Source of the DNA: Paenibacillus sp. RUD330
Lineage (GTDB): Bacteria; Bacillota; Bacilli; Paenibacillales; Paenibacillaceae
Length of the DNA stretch: 64,000 nt
Direction of reading: 5' to 3'
Assembly (NCBI RefSeq): GCF_002243345.2
Contig: NZ_CP022655.2
Span: 2,916,501 to 2,980,500 of the forward strand
The notes under the pieces are model-generated. The model was not told the origin of the DNA. It did not search any database and saw nothing but the letters and a program-made list of their open reading frames with translations. Within the stretch, counting starts at the first letter, position 1. Every line of letters begins with the position of its first letter. Positions 7,408 through 16,326 of the stretch are shown one piece after another. The position numbers and the translations under genes were made by a program.

Positions 7408-7536
7408 ATGATGATGTCCCCATTCGAGGACAGGATGTATGCCGTGTTGTTTTACATCCTCGCCGCTGCCGTCGTAATCGGCGTCGGCGGGTGGATATAT
7501 TGGCTCAGCAGAAAAGCGAAAAGGAAAAGCCGCTGA
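7408..7536 (+). CDS. 42-residue single-span membrane protein
   Basis: This short frame has an excellent ribosome binding site (GGGAGG at 7394-7399, eight bases before the first of three consecutive ATG codons). The product is MMMSPFEDRMY, a hydrophobic span of about 20 residues (VLFYILAAAVVIGVGGWIYWL) and a strongly basic tail SRKAKRKSR. That predicts an N-out/C-in small membrane protein. I do not recognise a family. It stands alone between the HPr-like and tdk genes, both on the other strand. Confidence 0.65.
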   Translation: MMMSPFEDRMYAVLFYILAAAVVIGVGGWIYWLSRKAKRKSR

Positions 7537-7571
7537 CTGGAGAAGCGGCAGCTCAAGCGGATTCGAAACGA

Positions 7572-7618
7572 AAGCCGGCCTCTTCAACGCCATTTCCAGG
7601 CGTTGAAGAGGCCGGCTT
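7572..7618 (-). terminator. Terminator after tdk
   Basis: A 20-bp perfect stem (7572-7591 with 7599-7618) with a 7-base loop lies just after the tdk stop. Its minus-strand tail TTTCGTTTCG is only moderately T-rich. Confidence 0.7.
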
Positions 7619-7621
7619 CGC

Positions 7622-8233
7622 TCATTTATCGGGTTGAATTTCCAAGCTTGCCGAGAAAGCCGCGTTGTAGCATTTGCGGCAGACGGGCTTGTAGTCGTCG
7701 TTGCCTCCGATTTGAATCTGATTCCCTTCATTCACGGGAACTCCGTTCAGGAAGCGGATCACCATCGTCGCCTTGCGGTCGCAATACCAGCAGATCGTCT
7801 TGATCTCCTCGATCTTGTCCGCCTGTGCAAGGAGATAGTAGCTGCCCTCGAACAGCTGGTTGCGGAAATCGTTTTTGAGCCCGAACGCCATCACCGGCAC
7901 ATTCAGCTCGTCCACGACCCGGGTCAGCTGCAGGATATGCTCCTTCTTCAGGAACTGCGCCTCGTCGATGAGCACGCAGTAGATTGCCTTCGGCGCTCCC
8001 GCTGGCTGATGCCGCAGCACCTCCTCGTAGAGGTCGGTTTCTTCGCGGACCGGGAGCGCCTTGCGCGTAAAGCCGACGCGCGACCCGACCTGCTCTTCAC
8101 CGCTTCGCGTATCCATGGCCGGAGAGAAGATCAGGACGGCTTTCCCTTGCTCCTCGTAATTATGGGCAACCTTGATGATCTCGAAGGACTTGCCGCTGTT
8201 CATCGTCCCGTATTTGTAGTACAGCTGGGCCAA
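7622..8233 (-). CDS. tdk: Thymidine kinase
   Basis: The 203-residue protein is a type II thymidine kinase, converting thymidine (or deoxyuridine) plus ATP to the 5'-monophosphate. The P-loop GTMNSGKS is at residues 9-16, the Walker B motif LIDEAQF near 92-98, and the structural zinc site is formed by CWYC and CRKC near 150 and 185. It lies downstream of the M42 peptidase and the deo genes, fitting a local deoxynucleoside salvage group. The 52-base gap to the upstream peptidase gene allows co-transcription. Confidence 0.96.
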   Translation of the reverse strand: MAQLYYKYGTMNSGKSFEIIKVAHNYEEQGKAVLIFSPAMDTRSGEEQVGSRVGFTRKALPVREETDLYEEVLRHQPAGAPKAIYCVLIDEAQFLKKEHILQLTRVVDELNVPVMAFGLKNDFRNQLFEGSYYLLAQADKIEEIKTICWYCDRKATMVIRFLNGVPVNEGNQIQIGGNDDYKPVCRKCYNAAFSASLEIQPDK

Positions 8234-8285
8234 AACGGCTTCCCCCTCTTCAATCGATCCTTCCGCGCTGCCGGGCGGCAGCTTC

Positions 8286-9332
8286 CTATTCCATCATGTA
8301 AGCGAGCAGCAGCGCGCCTGTATGGAGTATCGCATCCGCATGCGTGCGCTCCATCCCATGGGAGGCATGGACGCCGGGACCGATCAGCGCCGCCCTGATG
8401 TTCGCTCCGCCGCGCAGTGCGGCCGAGGCATCGGAGCCGTAGAACGGATAGATGTCCACCGCATGCGGAAGCTGCTCGCGCTGGGCGAGCTCGATCAGCT
8501 TGGAGGTCATGCCGTAATCGTAGGGTCCGGAGGAATCCTTGGCGCAAATGGATACATCGAGCTCCGTCGCGGACAGATCGTCGCCGAGCGCACCCATGTC
8601 GACCGCGATCATCTCGACGATGTCGGCCGGAATATGGGCGCTTCCGTGGCCGACCTCCTCGTAGGTCGAGATGAGGAAGGTGACGCTGCCCGCCGGCTGG
8701 AGCCCTTCGCGCTTCAACGCCTCGAGAATGCCGAACAGCGCTGCCACGCTGGCCTTGTCGTCCAGGTGGCGGGACTTGACCCAGCCGTTGTCGAAGATGC
8801 GCACGCGCGGGTCCCACGAGACGAAGTCGCCTGGCGCGATTCCGAGCGCAAGCGTGTCCTCCTTGCTGAACACCGTCTCGTCGAGCCTCACTTCCATCGT
8901 CGCCTCTTCGCGCTTCTGGCTGCGGGCTTCCGGATACACATGCACGGACGTCGCCGTCGACAGCACGGTGCCCTCGTAAACCCGGCCGCTGCGGGTATGC
9001 ACCTGGCAGTACTCCCCTTCGACCGTATGCATCGCATAACCGCCGATCGGCGTCATGCGGAGCATGCCGTTGCCCTTGACGGAGCGGACCATCGCGCCGA
9101 GCGTATCGACATGGGCGGACAGCAGCAGCGGAGCCTTGCTTCCCGTCCCCTGGACGGTCAAGATGCCGTTTCCTTTAGGCGTCAATTCCATCTTGTAGCC
9201 GAGGCGCTCCGCCTCCCGCTGGACCAGCGACATAATATTCATGCAGAAGCCGCTCGGGCTGGGCGTCTCCAGAAGCTTTTGCAAAAAATCAAGAATGTAC
9301 GCTCGATCGAGCTTCTCCTTCAGAACAGCCAT
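8286..9332 (-). CDS. M42-family metallopeptidase (glutamyl aminopeptidase/endoglucanase-like)
   Basis: The 348-residue cytoplasmic enzyme carries the M42 metal-site motifs: SAHVDTLG near residue 71, DDKAS near 184, the catalytic/metal glutamates in [10 protein letters not shown] near 217, VDMG and a C-terminal [15 protein letters not shown]. Members are dodecameric zinc or cobalt aminopeptidases that trim peptides. It lies between pdp and tdk but downstream of the pdp terminator, so it is probably a separate transcript, possibly shared with tdk. Confidence 0.93.
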   Translation of the reverse strand: MAVLKEKLDRAYILDFLQKLLETPSPSGFCMNIMSLVQREAERLGYKMELTPKGNGILTVQGTGSKAPLLLSAHVDTLGAMVRSVKGNGMLRMTPIGGYAMHTVEGEYCQVHTRSGRVYEGTVLSTATSVHVYPEARSQKREEATMEVRLDETVFSKEDTLALGIAPGDFVSWDPRVRIFDNGWVKSRHLDDKASVAALFGILEALKREGLQPAGSVTFLISTYEEVGHGSAHIPADIVEMIAVDMGALGDDLSATELDVSICAKDSSGPYDYGMTSKLIELAQREQLPHAVDIYPFYGSDASAALRGGANIRAALIGPGVHASHGMERTHADAILHTGALLLAYMME

Positions 9333-9439
9333 TCCGACATTCCCCTCTCCAACTAAGCTTCATCATCCTGATATCCTTCGACATTGTACCATATTTCGCT
9401 CGGCCGGACCGCCGTCCAAGGCGGCTTCGGGAGAGCATG

Positions 9440-9487
9440 GAAAAGTCCCTTCCGGCCAGCCGTCCAAGCAGGCTGACCGAAAGGGAC
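9440..9487 (-). terminator. Terminator after pdp
   Basis: A stem of about 17 bp (9445-9461 with 9471-9487, two mismatches) is followed on the minus strand by TTTT. It closes the deoB-deoD-pdp transcript. Confidence 0.85.
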
Positions 9488-9537
9488 ATGACGGCCGCGG
9501 CTTGCCGGCGCAGCCTGCGACTTGACTCCGGAATCAC

Positions 9538-10839
9538 TTATTCGGTTACGATTCCCCTGACCAGCACAGGCGCCTCGGCGCTGCCCGCAACGCGGATCGC
9601 TTTGTACAGGCGCTCCTTGACCTCTGCGACGTCCTCGCTGGAAGCATGGATCGTGACGAGGGAGTCGCCCGCTTTGACGGCGTCGCCGACCTTTTTGTTC
9701 AGGACGAGGCCAACCGACAGATCGATCTCGGACTCCTTTGTCGCGCGGCCGGCTCCCAGAATCATTGCGGCCGTGCCGACGGCGTCAGCCGTAATTTCGG
9801 CGACGAATCCGTCTTCCTTGGACGGCAGCTCGATGCGGTACGGCGCCTGCGGCAGAAGCTCCGGATTGTCGGCGACGGCAGGGTTTCCGCCTTGGTTGGC
9901 GATGAACTCCTTGAACTTGTCCAGCGCCGCGCCGCTCGCGATAAGGCCGCGCAGCTTGTCCTCCGCTTCCTCGAGCGATGCCGCCTTGCCGCCGAGATAG
10001 ACCATCTGGCGGCCGAGAGCGAGGCACAGGTCCAGCAGATCGGCCGGTCCTTCCCCGCGCAGCGTATCGATCGCTTCCTTCACTTCAAGCGCATTGCCGA
10101 TCGCGAGGCCGAGCGGCTGGCTCATGTCGGAGATGACGGCCATCGTCTTGCGGCCGACCTCGTTGCCGATGGCGACCATCGCTTCCGCCAGCTCCCTGGC
10201 ATCCTTCTCATCCTTCATGAACGCGCCCGCGCCGGTCTTCACGTCGAGAACGATCGCATCGGCTCCGGCCGCGATCTTCTTGCTCATGATGGAGCTCGCG
10301 ATCAGCGGAATGGAATCGACCGTAGCCGTGACGTCCCTGAGAGCGTACAGCTTCTTGTCGGCCGGCGTCAGATTGCCGCTCTGGCCGATGATGGCGATGC
10401 CATGCTCGTTGACGAGACGGGTGAAATCTTCCTTGGTCAGCTCCACATGGAAGCCTTCCACCGCCTCCAGCTTGTCGATCGTGCCGCCCGTATGGCCGAG
10501 CCCGCGCCCCGACATCTTGGCTACCGGGACTCCTGCCGCAGCGACCAGCGGAGCGAGCACCAACGTCGTCGTATCGCCGACTCCTCCGGTCGAATGCTTG
10601 TCCACCTTGATGCCCTCGATGTCGGACAGGTCGATGGAATCACCGGAGCGGACCATCGCCATCGTCAGATCCGCCCTCTCGCGTCTGGACATGTCGCGGA
10701 AGAAGATCGCCATCGCCCAGGCGCTGATCTGATAATCGGGAATATCTCCGTTCGTATAGCCTTGGATGATGAAGGCGATTTCCTCTTCGCTCAATTCATG
10801 CCCGTCGCGCTTTTTCTCGATCAAGTCTACCATTCTCAT
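9538..10839 (-). CDS. pdp: Pyrimidine-nucleoside phosphorylase
   Basis: The 433-residue enzyme cleaves thymidine, deoxyuridine and uridine with phosphate to base and (deoxy)ribose-1-phosphate. It has the family signature [16 protein letters not shown] near residues 104-119 and the phosphate-binding KHSTGGVGD near 77-85. The upstream extension to 10860 begins with TTG inside the Shine-Dalgarno stretch, so the ATG after GAAGGGATGG is preferred. It is the last gene of the deoB-deoD-pdp run; deoB then handles the sugar phosphate it makes. Confidence 0.95.
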   Translation of the reverse strand: MRMVDLIEKKRDGHELSEEEIAFIIQGYTNGDIPDYQISAWAMAIFFRDMSRRERADLTMAMVRSGDSIDLSDIEGIKVDKHSTGGVGDTTTLVLAPLVAAAGVPVAKMSGRGLGHTGGTIDKLEAVEGFHVELTKEDFTRLVNEHGIAIIGQSGNLTPADKKLYALRDVTATVDSIPLIASSIMSKKIAAGADAIVLDVKTGAGAFMKDEKDARELAEAMVAIGNEVGRKTMAVISDMSQPLGLAIGNALEVKEAIDTLRGEGPADLLDLCLALGRQMVYLGGKAASLEEAEDKLRGLIASGAALDKFKEFIANQGGNPAVADNPELLPQAPYRIELPSKEDGFVAEITADAVGTAAMILGAGRATKESEIDLSVGLVLNKKVGDAVKAGDSLVTIHASSEDVAEVKERLYKAIRVAGSAEAPVLVRGIVTE

Positions 10840-11007
10840 GAACGAAGACCATCCCTTCAATAATTAATGTCTTAAATGATTAATGCGGTGAACTCCTATT
10901 CCATCCCCTTGCAGAGCCTCTCTCCAATCATTCATGGCGTTAATTGATGCCATCGAAATCCGGAGCATCCTGTCGAAACTTAACGGCATCAATCCTGGAG
11001 GCGACAG

Positions 11008-11724
11008 CTAGTTCGGATCGATCGACACGGCGGTATCGAGAGCTGCCGCCATCATGTCGTTGAAAGTCGATTGGCGCTCCTGAGCCGTCGTTTCCTCTCC
11101 TGTAAGCAGATGGTCGCTGACCGTAAGCACGGTGAGCGCCCTGGCGCCGTGGCGGGCTGCGATCGTGTACAGCGCCGTCGTCTCCATCTCCACTCCGAGC
11201 ACGCCATGATCCATCAGGCGCTGGACCGCGGAGGTGTCTTCCTTGTAGAAGACGTCGGTGCTGAAGATGTTGCCGACATGGACATTCATGCCGGCTGCCG
11301 AAGCCAGCTCGTACGCTTTTCTCAGCAGCTGGAAGTCTGCGATCGGGGCGTAGTCGTAGCCGAGGAACTGGTTGCGGTTCATGCTGGAGTCGGTGCATGA
11401 TGCCTGGGCGAGAATGACGTCCCTCACCCGGACATGCTGCTGCATCGCTCCGCAGGTGCCGACCCGGATCAGGTTCTTGACGCCGTAGCTGCGGATCAGC
11501 TCCTGGGCGTAGATGCTTATGGACGGCAGCCCCATGCCCGAACCCTGCACGGAGACGCGCTGTCCCTTGTACATGCCCGTATAACCGAGCATTCCGCGGA
11601 CTTCATTGTACAGCTCCACCTCGGACAAGTATGTTTCGGCGATGTATTTGGCTCTCAGCGGGTCTCCGGGCAGCAGCACCGTCTCCGCGATCTGGCCTTC
11701 CTTGGCTCCGATATGTACGCTCAT
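11008..11724 (-). CDS. deoD: Purine-nucleoside phosphorylase, DeoD type
   Basis: The 238-residue protein matches the hexameric bacterial DeoD class, which phosphorolyses purine (deoxy)nucleosides. Phosphate-binding PGDPLRAKY is near residue 20, RVGTCGA near 86, the ribose-site SDH with catalytic Asp ([12 protein letters not shown]) near 203, and the purine-site region GVEMET near 178. The second ATG is chosen because AAAGGAG lies eight bases before it but only two bases before the first. A 48-base gap separates it from deoB. Confidence 0.95.
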   Translation of the reverse strand: MSVHIGAKEGQIAETVLLPGDPLRAKYIAETYLSEVELYNEVRGMLGYTGMYKGQRVSVQGSGMGLPSISIYAQELIRSYGVKNLIRVGTCGAMQQHVRVRDVILAQASCTDSSMNRNQFLGYDYAPIADFQLLRKAYELASAAGMNVHVGNIFSTDVFYKEDTSAVQRLMDHGVLGVEMETTALYTIAARHGARALTVLTVSDHLLTGEETTAQERQSTFNDMMAAALDTAVSIDPN

Positions 11725-11772
11725 GCTCATTTCTCCTTTGCAATGTCGGTCTTGAAAATGGAAGCGGGAGAG

Positions 11773-12954
11773 CTACTGCAGCTCCCTCAGGAAGCTATGG
11801 CCGTGCTCGGGAGCCTTCACCTTGAAGTTGTCGGCGATGGTCGCCCCTACGTCCGCAAAGGTCGTCCTGAGCGGCAGAGCGCCGGCGCGGCTTTGAAAAC
11901 GCGGAGAATAGACCAGCAGCGGCACGTATTCGCGGGTATGGTCGGTGCCGGAATACGTCGGATCATTCCCGTGATCCGCCGTAATGACGAGCAGATCATC
12001 CTCGCCAAGCTTCCCGATCACTTCGGGCAGGCGCGCATCGTACTCCTGCAGCGCCTCACCGTACCCTTGCGGATCGCGCCTATGCCCGTACAGGGCATCG
12101 AAATCGACGAGGTTGAGGAAGCTCATGCCGGCGAAGTCCTCGCCGCATACTTCGGCCAGCCTGTCCATGCCCTCCATATTGCTAGCCGTACGGATAGAGC
12201 GGGTTACGCCTTCCCCGTCGAAAATATCGGAGATCTTGCCGATGGCGACGACTTCAAGCCCCGCTTCCTGGAGCGAGTTCATCACTGTCGGCTGGAAAGG
12301 CTTGAGCGCATAGTCATGCCGTCCGGCCGTTCGCTTGAACGTCCCCGGCTGGCCGATGAACGGGCGGGCGATGATCCGACCGAGCATATACGGATCCTCG
12401 AGCGTGATTTCGCGGCAGAATTCGCAGATGCCGTACAGCTCCTTCAGCGGCAAGATCTCCTCGTGCGCAGCGATCTGCAGCACCGAGTCCGCCGATGTAT
12501 ACACGATCAGCGCTCCGGTGCGCATATGCTCCTCGCCCAGCTCGTCGATGATCTCCGTGCCGCTGGCCGGCTTGTTGCCGATGACCTTGCGGCCGGCATG
12601 CTCCTCGATCCGCTGGATGAGCTCCTGCGGGAATCCATGCTCGAACACGCGGAAAGGCGTGTCGATGCGAAGCCCCATCATCTCCCAGTGGCCCGTCATC
12701 GTATCCTTGCCGCTGGACGCTTCCTGCATGAGGCCGTAATAGGCCTGCGGAGCCGGCGACGGCTCGATTCCGAGGATCGGAGCGATATTGGACAACCCCA
12801 GCTTCTCCATGTTGGGCATCGAGAGCCCGCCCATATGATCCGCTATATGTCCCAAAGTGTTGACGCCATGATCTCCGAAATCGGCCGAATCCGGAGCTTC
12901 TCCGATGCCGACGGAGTCCATGACGACGACATGAATGCGTTTGAATGGCTGCAT
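11773..12954 (-). CDS. deoB: Phosphopentomutase
   Basis: The 393-residue enzyme interconverts (deoxy)ribose-1-phosphate and 5-phosphate, linking the phosphorylases to DeoC. It has the alkaline-phosphatase-superfamily metal site: [13 protein letters not shown] at residues 10-22, the phosphorylated threonine in the DTMTGHWE segment near 88, and [25 protein letters not shown] near 325-349. It is followed closely by deoD and pdp. Confidence 0.96.
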   Translation of the reverse strand: MQPFKRIHVVVMDSVGIGEAPDSADFGDHGVNTLGHIADHMGGLSMPNMEKLGLSNIAPILGIEPSPAPQAYYGLMQEASSGKDTMTGHWEMMGLRIDTPFRVFEHGFPQELIQRIEEHAGRKVIGNKPASGTEIIDELGEEHMRTGALIVYTSADSVLQIAAHEEILPLKELYGICEFCREITLEDPYMLGRIIARPFIGQPGTFKRTAGRHDYALKPFQPTVMNSLQEAGLEVVAIGKISDIFDGEGVTRSIRTASNMEGMDRLAEVCGEDFAGMSFLNLVDFDALYGHRRDPQGYGEALQEYDARLPEVIGKLGEDDLLVITADHGNDPTYSGTDHTREYVPLLVYSPRFQSRAGALPLRTTFADVGATIADNFKVKAPEHGHSFLRELQ

Positions 12955-13053
12955 CTTGGCCCTTCCTTTCCAAGTTCCGTAAGTAGGCGGACGATTGATG
13001 CGGTTCCTGCAGGAATGGCCGGCAGGCGCCGCATCTCGGCGGCCGCTTCTTCC

Positions 13054-13083
13054 ATCATAGCCCGAGGCAGGCTTCGCGGCAAA
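13054..13083 (-). promoter_or_regulatory. Possible internal promoter before deoB
   Basis: On the minus strand TTTGCC (13078-13083) is 18 bases before TATGAT (13054-13059). It lies downstream of the deoC terminator and could drive deoB-deoD-pdp separately. The -35 box is weak. Confidence 0.35.
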
Positions 13084-13108
13084 TGCCGGCTCGAAGCCGC
13101 TCCGCGCG

Positions 13109-13149
13109 CAAAATCAAAAGCCGGAAAAACCTTCCGGTTCTTCCGGCTT
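13109..13149 (-). terminator. Terminator or attenuator between deoC and deoB
   Basis: AAGCCGGAA and TTCCGGCTT (13118-13149) form a hairpin followed on the minus strand by TTTTGATTTT. It would separate deoC from deoB-deoD-pdp or lower downstream expression. Confidence 0.75.
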
Positions 13150-13178
13150 CATGGAAGCCTTGCTTCTGATCGAGCTCC

Positions 13179-13853
13179 TCAGTAAGCAGCGGTGGATTGG
13201 CCGCCCTGCATGATCTTGACGCCGGAGCTTGCTCCGATGCGGGTTGCGCCTGCGGATACCATCCGCTGCATATCCTCGAGGCTGCGGACGCCGCCCGATG
13301 CCTTGACGCCCACGTTAGGCCCGACCGTGCGGCGCATCAGCGCCACGTCCTCCGGAGTGGCGCCGCCCGTGGAGAAGCCCGTAGACGTCTTCACGAAGCC
13401 GGCTCCGGCGCGCACGGCAGCCTCGCAGGCGCGGACTTTCTCCTCGTCCGTCAGCAGGCAAGTCTCGATGATGACCTTGACGAGAGCTTTGCCCGCAGCC
13501 GCCTCGACGACAGCGCGGATATCGGCCTCGACAAGACCGTCGTCTCCGCCCTTGAGCGCGCCGATATTGACGACCATGTCGATTTCCCCGGCGCCTTTGG
13601 CGATCGCGTCCGACGTTTCAAAAGCCTTCGTCTCCTTCGTCGACGCCCCGAGCGGGAAGCCGATCACCGTGCATACCTTCACGTTCGTTCCGCCAAGTTG
13701 CGCCGCCGCAGCCTCAACCCATGCCGGGTTCACGCAGACCGAAGCGAAGCCGTATTGCTTCGCCTCCTCCGTCAGCTTGAGGATCTCTTCCTTGACCGCG
13801 TCCGCGCGAAGCAGCGTGTGGTCGATCATGCCCGCCAGTTGCTTATGCTCCAT
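13179..13853 (-). CDS. deoC: Deoxyribose-phosphate aldolase
   Basis: The 224-residue class I aldolase cleaves deoxyribose-5-phosphate to glyceraldehyde-3-phosphate and acetaldehyde. The Schiff-base lysine lies in FVKTSTGF near residue 155 and the second active-site lysine in [10 protein letters not shown] near 184; the N-terminal [10 protein letters not shown] is typical. It is the first gene of the salvage run and has its own clear SigA promoter with an AGGGGATG-type binding site. Confidence 0.97.
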   Translation of the reverse strand: MEHKQLAGMIDHTLLRADAVKEEILKLTEEAKQYGFASVCVNPAWVEAAAAQLGGTNVKVCTVIGFPLGASTKETKAFETSDAIAKGAGEIDMVVNIGALKGGDDGLVEADIRAVVEAAAGKALVKVIIETCLLTDEEKVRACEAAVRAGAGFVKTSTGFSTGGATPEDVALMRRTVGPNVGVKASGGVRSLEDMQRMVSAGATRIGASSGVKIMQGGQSTAAY

Positions 13854-13889
13854 GTGCTCATCATCCCCTATTTATGCATGCTTTCCTTC

Positions 13890-13918
13890 ATCATATCACC
13901 GCTCTGAACAATTGTAAA
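13890..13918 (-). promoter_or_regulatory. SigA promoter of deoC
   Basis: On the minus strand TTTACA (13913-13918) is 17 bases upstream of TATGAT (13890-13895). TGAACA (13906-13911) and TGTTCA (13934-13939) flank the -35 as a widely spaced inverted repeat and could be repressor half-sites. Confidence 0.8.
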
Positions 13919-13985
13919 ACGGTAGATAAGCATATGTTCAACCGGTTTCCTATTCCTATAATGCCATCAAAAGCCTGCCGATTAT

Positions 13986-14370
13986 TCAATCCGATCGACT
14001 GTCTCTACCCGCGGATGCCTCGGCCGCATGAATCTGGAGGATGGCCCGATCGGCGACGTATTTGCGGGAATCGGCCGATTGCAGCCGGATGACGCAAGGG
14101 GCTGGAGCCTGCCGGCCGGCCCGGACGCCGGGAGCGGAGAAGCGGACGACAGTCCCGTCCAAATCCTCGCGCACGTCCAGGATGCTCCGGCCTTCCCCCG
14201 GCAGCCGGCTTGACCGGCGAACTCGCCGTCGCGAACGACGAACGGCCCGCGCAGAAGAACCGATACCGGCTCGCGGTCGCCTCCATTCCTTCAAAAATCG
14301 CTGTAATCGACCTCAAGATGATGCCATCGGACGATAGGATCCGCTTGGCCGACGGGTCGAACAGTCTCAC
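13986..14370 (-). pseudogene. Conserved-looking ORF broken by two apparent frameshifts
   Basis: Reading the minus strand in three successive frames gives one continuous protein-like sequence of about 128 residues: LFDPSAKRILSSDGIILRSI...RYRFFCAG, then PFVVRDGEFAGQAGCRG, then EGRSILDVREDLDGTVVRFSAPG...CVIRLQSADSRKYVADRAILQIH. One missing base near 14244-14250 (in GGCCCGC) and one near 14195-14199 (in CCCCC) would restore it. Both lie in G/C runs, so either a decayed gene or sequencing errors are possible. I do not know the family. The start is probably the GTG at 14370, without a clear binding site. Confidence 0.55.
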
Positions 14371-14570
14371 TCGAAGCTTGATGCGAGGTTACATAACGCA
14401 TCTTGCTCAATTCTCAGAATTTTTTGAACTGTTATTTCCATTTTTATCTTTTGATGTAAAATAAGCTTACTCGACACCCTTTCCTCACCCCCATTCATCC
14501 ATGCCGACATGCGAGTTTCCCAGATCAGAGACAGCCACAGATCGGAAGCTTATATTCCCATAAGGAATAA
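14371..14570. other. AT-rich gap upstream of the PucR-type regulator
   Basis: This stretch has no supported gene. It contains an AT-rich patch (about 14410-14470, TTTTTTGAAC ... TAAAAT) that probably holds the regulator's promoter, but no -35/-10 pair with good spacing stands out. Confidence 0.4.
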
Positions 14571-14581
14571 GGAGGATGCTC

Positions 14582-15970
14582 ATGCCGGTACAACGCCCTC
14601 TTACCGTCCGCGACACGCTAGACAACCCCCACTTTGCCCAAGCCTACGTGGCAGCCGGCTCCAGCGGCCTGGATCGCGAGATCCGCTGTGTCCACATTCT
14701 GGAAATATCCGAAGCCGACGAGCTGCTGCACGGCGGAGAAATGATTTTGACGACCGGGATCGGCTGTCGGGGAGAGGCGGCCGAACGGCGCCGCTTCCTG
14801 GCTGCGCTGATCCGCCGCGGAGCCGCATGCCTGTGCATCGAGCTTGGCGCCTATATGACCTGCCTTCCCGAGGAATGGATCCTCCAAGCCGAAGATGCCG
14901 GCTTCCCGCTCATTGTCTTTTCCGGCAAAGCGCGCTACGTCGACATCACCCATGATCTTCACCGCCTCATCCTCGGGCATCGGAGCGGCAGCCCCAGTCA
15001 GCCGCCGCAAGCCCGGGAGCGTCCTGACAAGGAGAGGCTGGGCTGGCTGCTCGAAGCCAGGGAGTACGGTCCCGGCTCCGAGGCGTGGCGACGCGATCCG
15101 CTGCTGCAGCCCTTCGAGCGGCTGCCATGCCGCACGGTGCTGCTGCAGCTCGGAGGGGCCACCGGCCGCCGCCGCGATACGGCCGCTCTCCTCTCCGGAA
15201 ATGCTGCCTGCATCACCGAAGCTGCATGTCTGCTGAAGCGCGAGCTGGAACGGAACGGCTCGCACTGTCTTGCGGACGGCGACGGCTCGATCATCACTAT
15301 CGTCATCGCCGATGCCTCGCCTGCCGAGACTTGCCGCCGCCTTCTCGAAAGCGCGCTGCTCAAGCTGGCCGAATGGCTGCCGCAGGCTGCGGGCGCAGGC
15401 GAAGCGCTGTCCGGCCGTCAAGGAGCGGCCGAGAGCCGCCGGCAGGCGCAGCTCGCTCTCGATCTCGCCGGCGCAGCCAGCCGCGGCAGGTCTCCTTGCT
15501 TGTTCTACGAGGAGCTCGGAGTGCTGCAGCTGCTGCCCGCCCTCAACGACGGGAACAGGCTGGAGGACTTCGTCGACAGGCATCTAGGGCCTCTGCTTCT
15601 GGCCGACCGCCTCAAAGGCAGCGAGCTGCTGCTGACGCTGAAAGTGTATCTCGACGCGGAGGGCAACAAGCAGGAGGCTGCCCGCAGGCTGTACATCGTG
15701 CGCCAGTCGCTCTATTACCGGCTGGAGCGCATCGGCGAGCTGCTTGGAGCCCTATGGCTCATGCCGGAAAGGAGACTGGCCGTGCAGGTCGCACTGCGCG
15801 CCTATATGCTGCTGCACCCGGGCTCGCTGCGGGAGCCAGAGCCGCAGACGCCGGACGCCCGTCCATCCGGAGACGCTTCCTCCAGCGCTTCGAGAAGCGC
15901 CGCCAGCAGGAAATCCAAGTCCTCGTCCGTGCTCGACAGCGGCGGCGCCAGCGCAAGCACGCTGTTGTAG
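14582..15970 (+). CDS. PucR-family transcriptional regulator
   Basis: The 462-residue protein has the N-terminal PucR domain (TVRDTL...ILEISEADELLHGGEMILTTGIGC, residues 8-65), a variable middle region, and the C-terminal PucR/CdaR helix-turn-helix: LLLTLKVYLDAEGNKQEAARRLYIVRQSLYYRLERI near 345-380. Such activators often control purine or amino-acid/amine catabolism genes next door. GGAGG lies six bases before the chosen ATG. The last 50 or so residues are a low-complexity Ser/Ala tail that overlaps, in antisense, the remnant of a class III aminotransferase, so its natural target may have been lost. Confidence 0.88.
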   Translation: MPVQRPLTVRDTLDNPHFAQAYVAAGSSGLDREIRCVHILEISEADELLHGGEMILTTGIGCRGEAAERRRFLAALIRRGAACLCIELGAYMTCLPEEWILQAEDAGFPLIVFSGKARYVDITHDLHRLILGHRSGSPSQPPQARERPDKERLGWLLEAREYGPGSEAWRRDPLLQPFERLPCRTVLLQLGGATGRRRDTAALLSGNAACITEAACLLKRELERNGSHCLADGDGSIITIVIADASPAETCRRLLESALLKLAEWLPQAAGAGEALSGRQGAAESRRQAQLALDLAGAASRGRSPCLFYEELGVLQLLPALNDGNRLEDFVDRHLGPLLLADRLKGSELLLTLKVYLDAEGNKQEAARRLYIVRQSLYYRLERIGELLGALWLMPERRLAVQVALRAYMLLHPGSLREPEPQTPDARPSGDASSSASRSAASRKSKSSSVLDSGGASASTLL

Positions 15971-16059
15971 CCGGCGACGGTATCTCCGTCCTTCCCGATG
16001 ATGAGCCCCCGGCGCCGGCAGCCGTTTATGATTCCCTGCACGGCATTGCTGCCATCTCC
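15802..16059 (-). pseudogene. C-terminal remnant of a class III aminotransferase
   Basis: The minus strand encodes NAVQGIINGCRRRGLIIGKD followed by GDTVAGYNSVLALAPPLS and STDEDLDFLLAALLEALEE. This is the characteristic C-terminus of PLP-dependent class III aminotransferases (the GLIIGKNGDTVAGYNN...LTLAPPL pattern). Immediately upstream there is an in-frame TAG and no further similarity, so only the last 60-70 codons of a gene of about 450 survive. It is convergent with and overlaps the 3' end of the pucR-type gene, which suggests a regulator/target pair whose target was deleted. Confidence 0.7.
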
Positions 16060-16326
16060 CTAATCGTACTCCGGAAGCCACTCCAAAGCAGTAGACAGGT
16101 CGGTCAATTCCAATGGGTCATCCTGTCTAAAGAACCGGCTCGGCGGATGCCGCCATCGGCTTGAAGCGGACATGAAGCTGACGCGGCATGGCTGGAAAAA
16201 TAATGCTTGAAAGGCCTTTCGGTATGCATGACAGTACGGTATAATCCAAATCAGGAACATCCGTTCCCCGTTTCCGAGCCATAGGAAGCCGGACGCGAAC
16301 GGATACAGGAAAGCGAGGCTTGAACC

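Noticed and set aside
9646-10863. 405-codon open frame opposite pdp
   Set aside because: The minus-strand frame is an unmistakable pyrimidine-nucleoside phosphorylase with all motifs.
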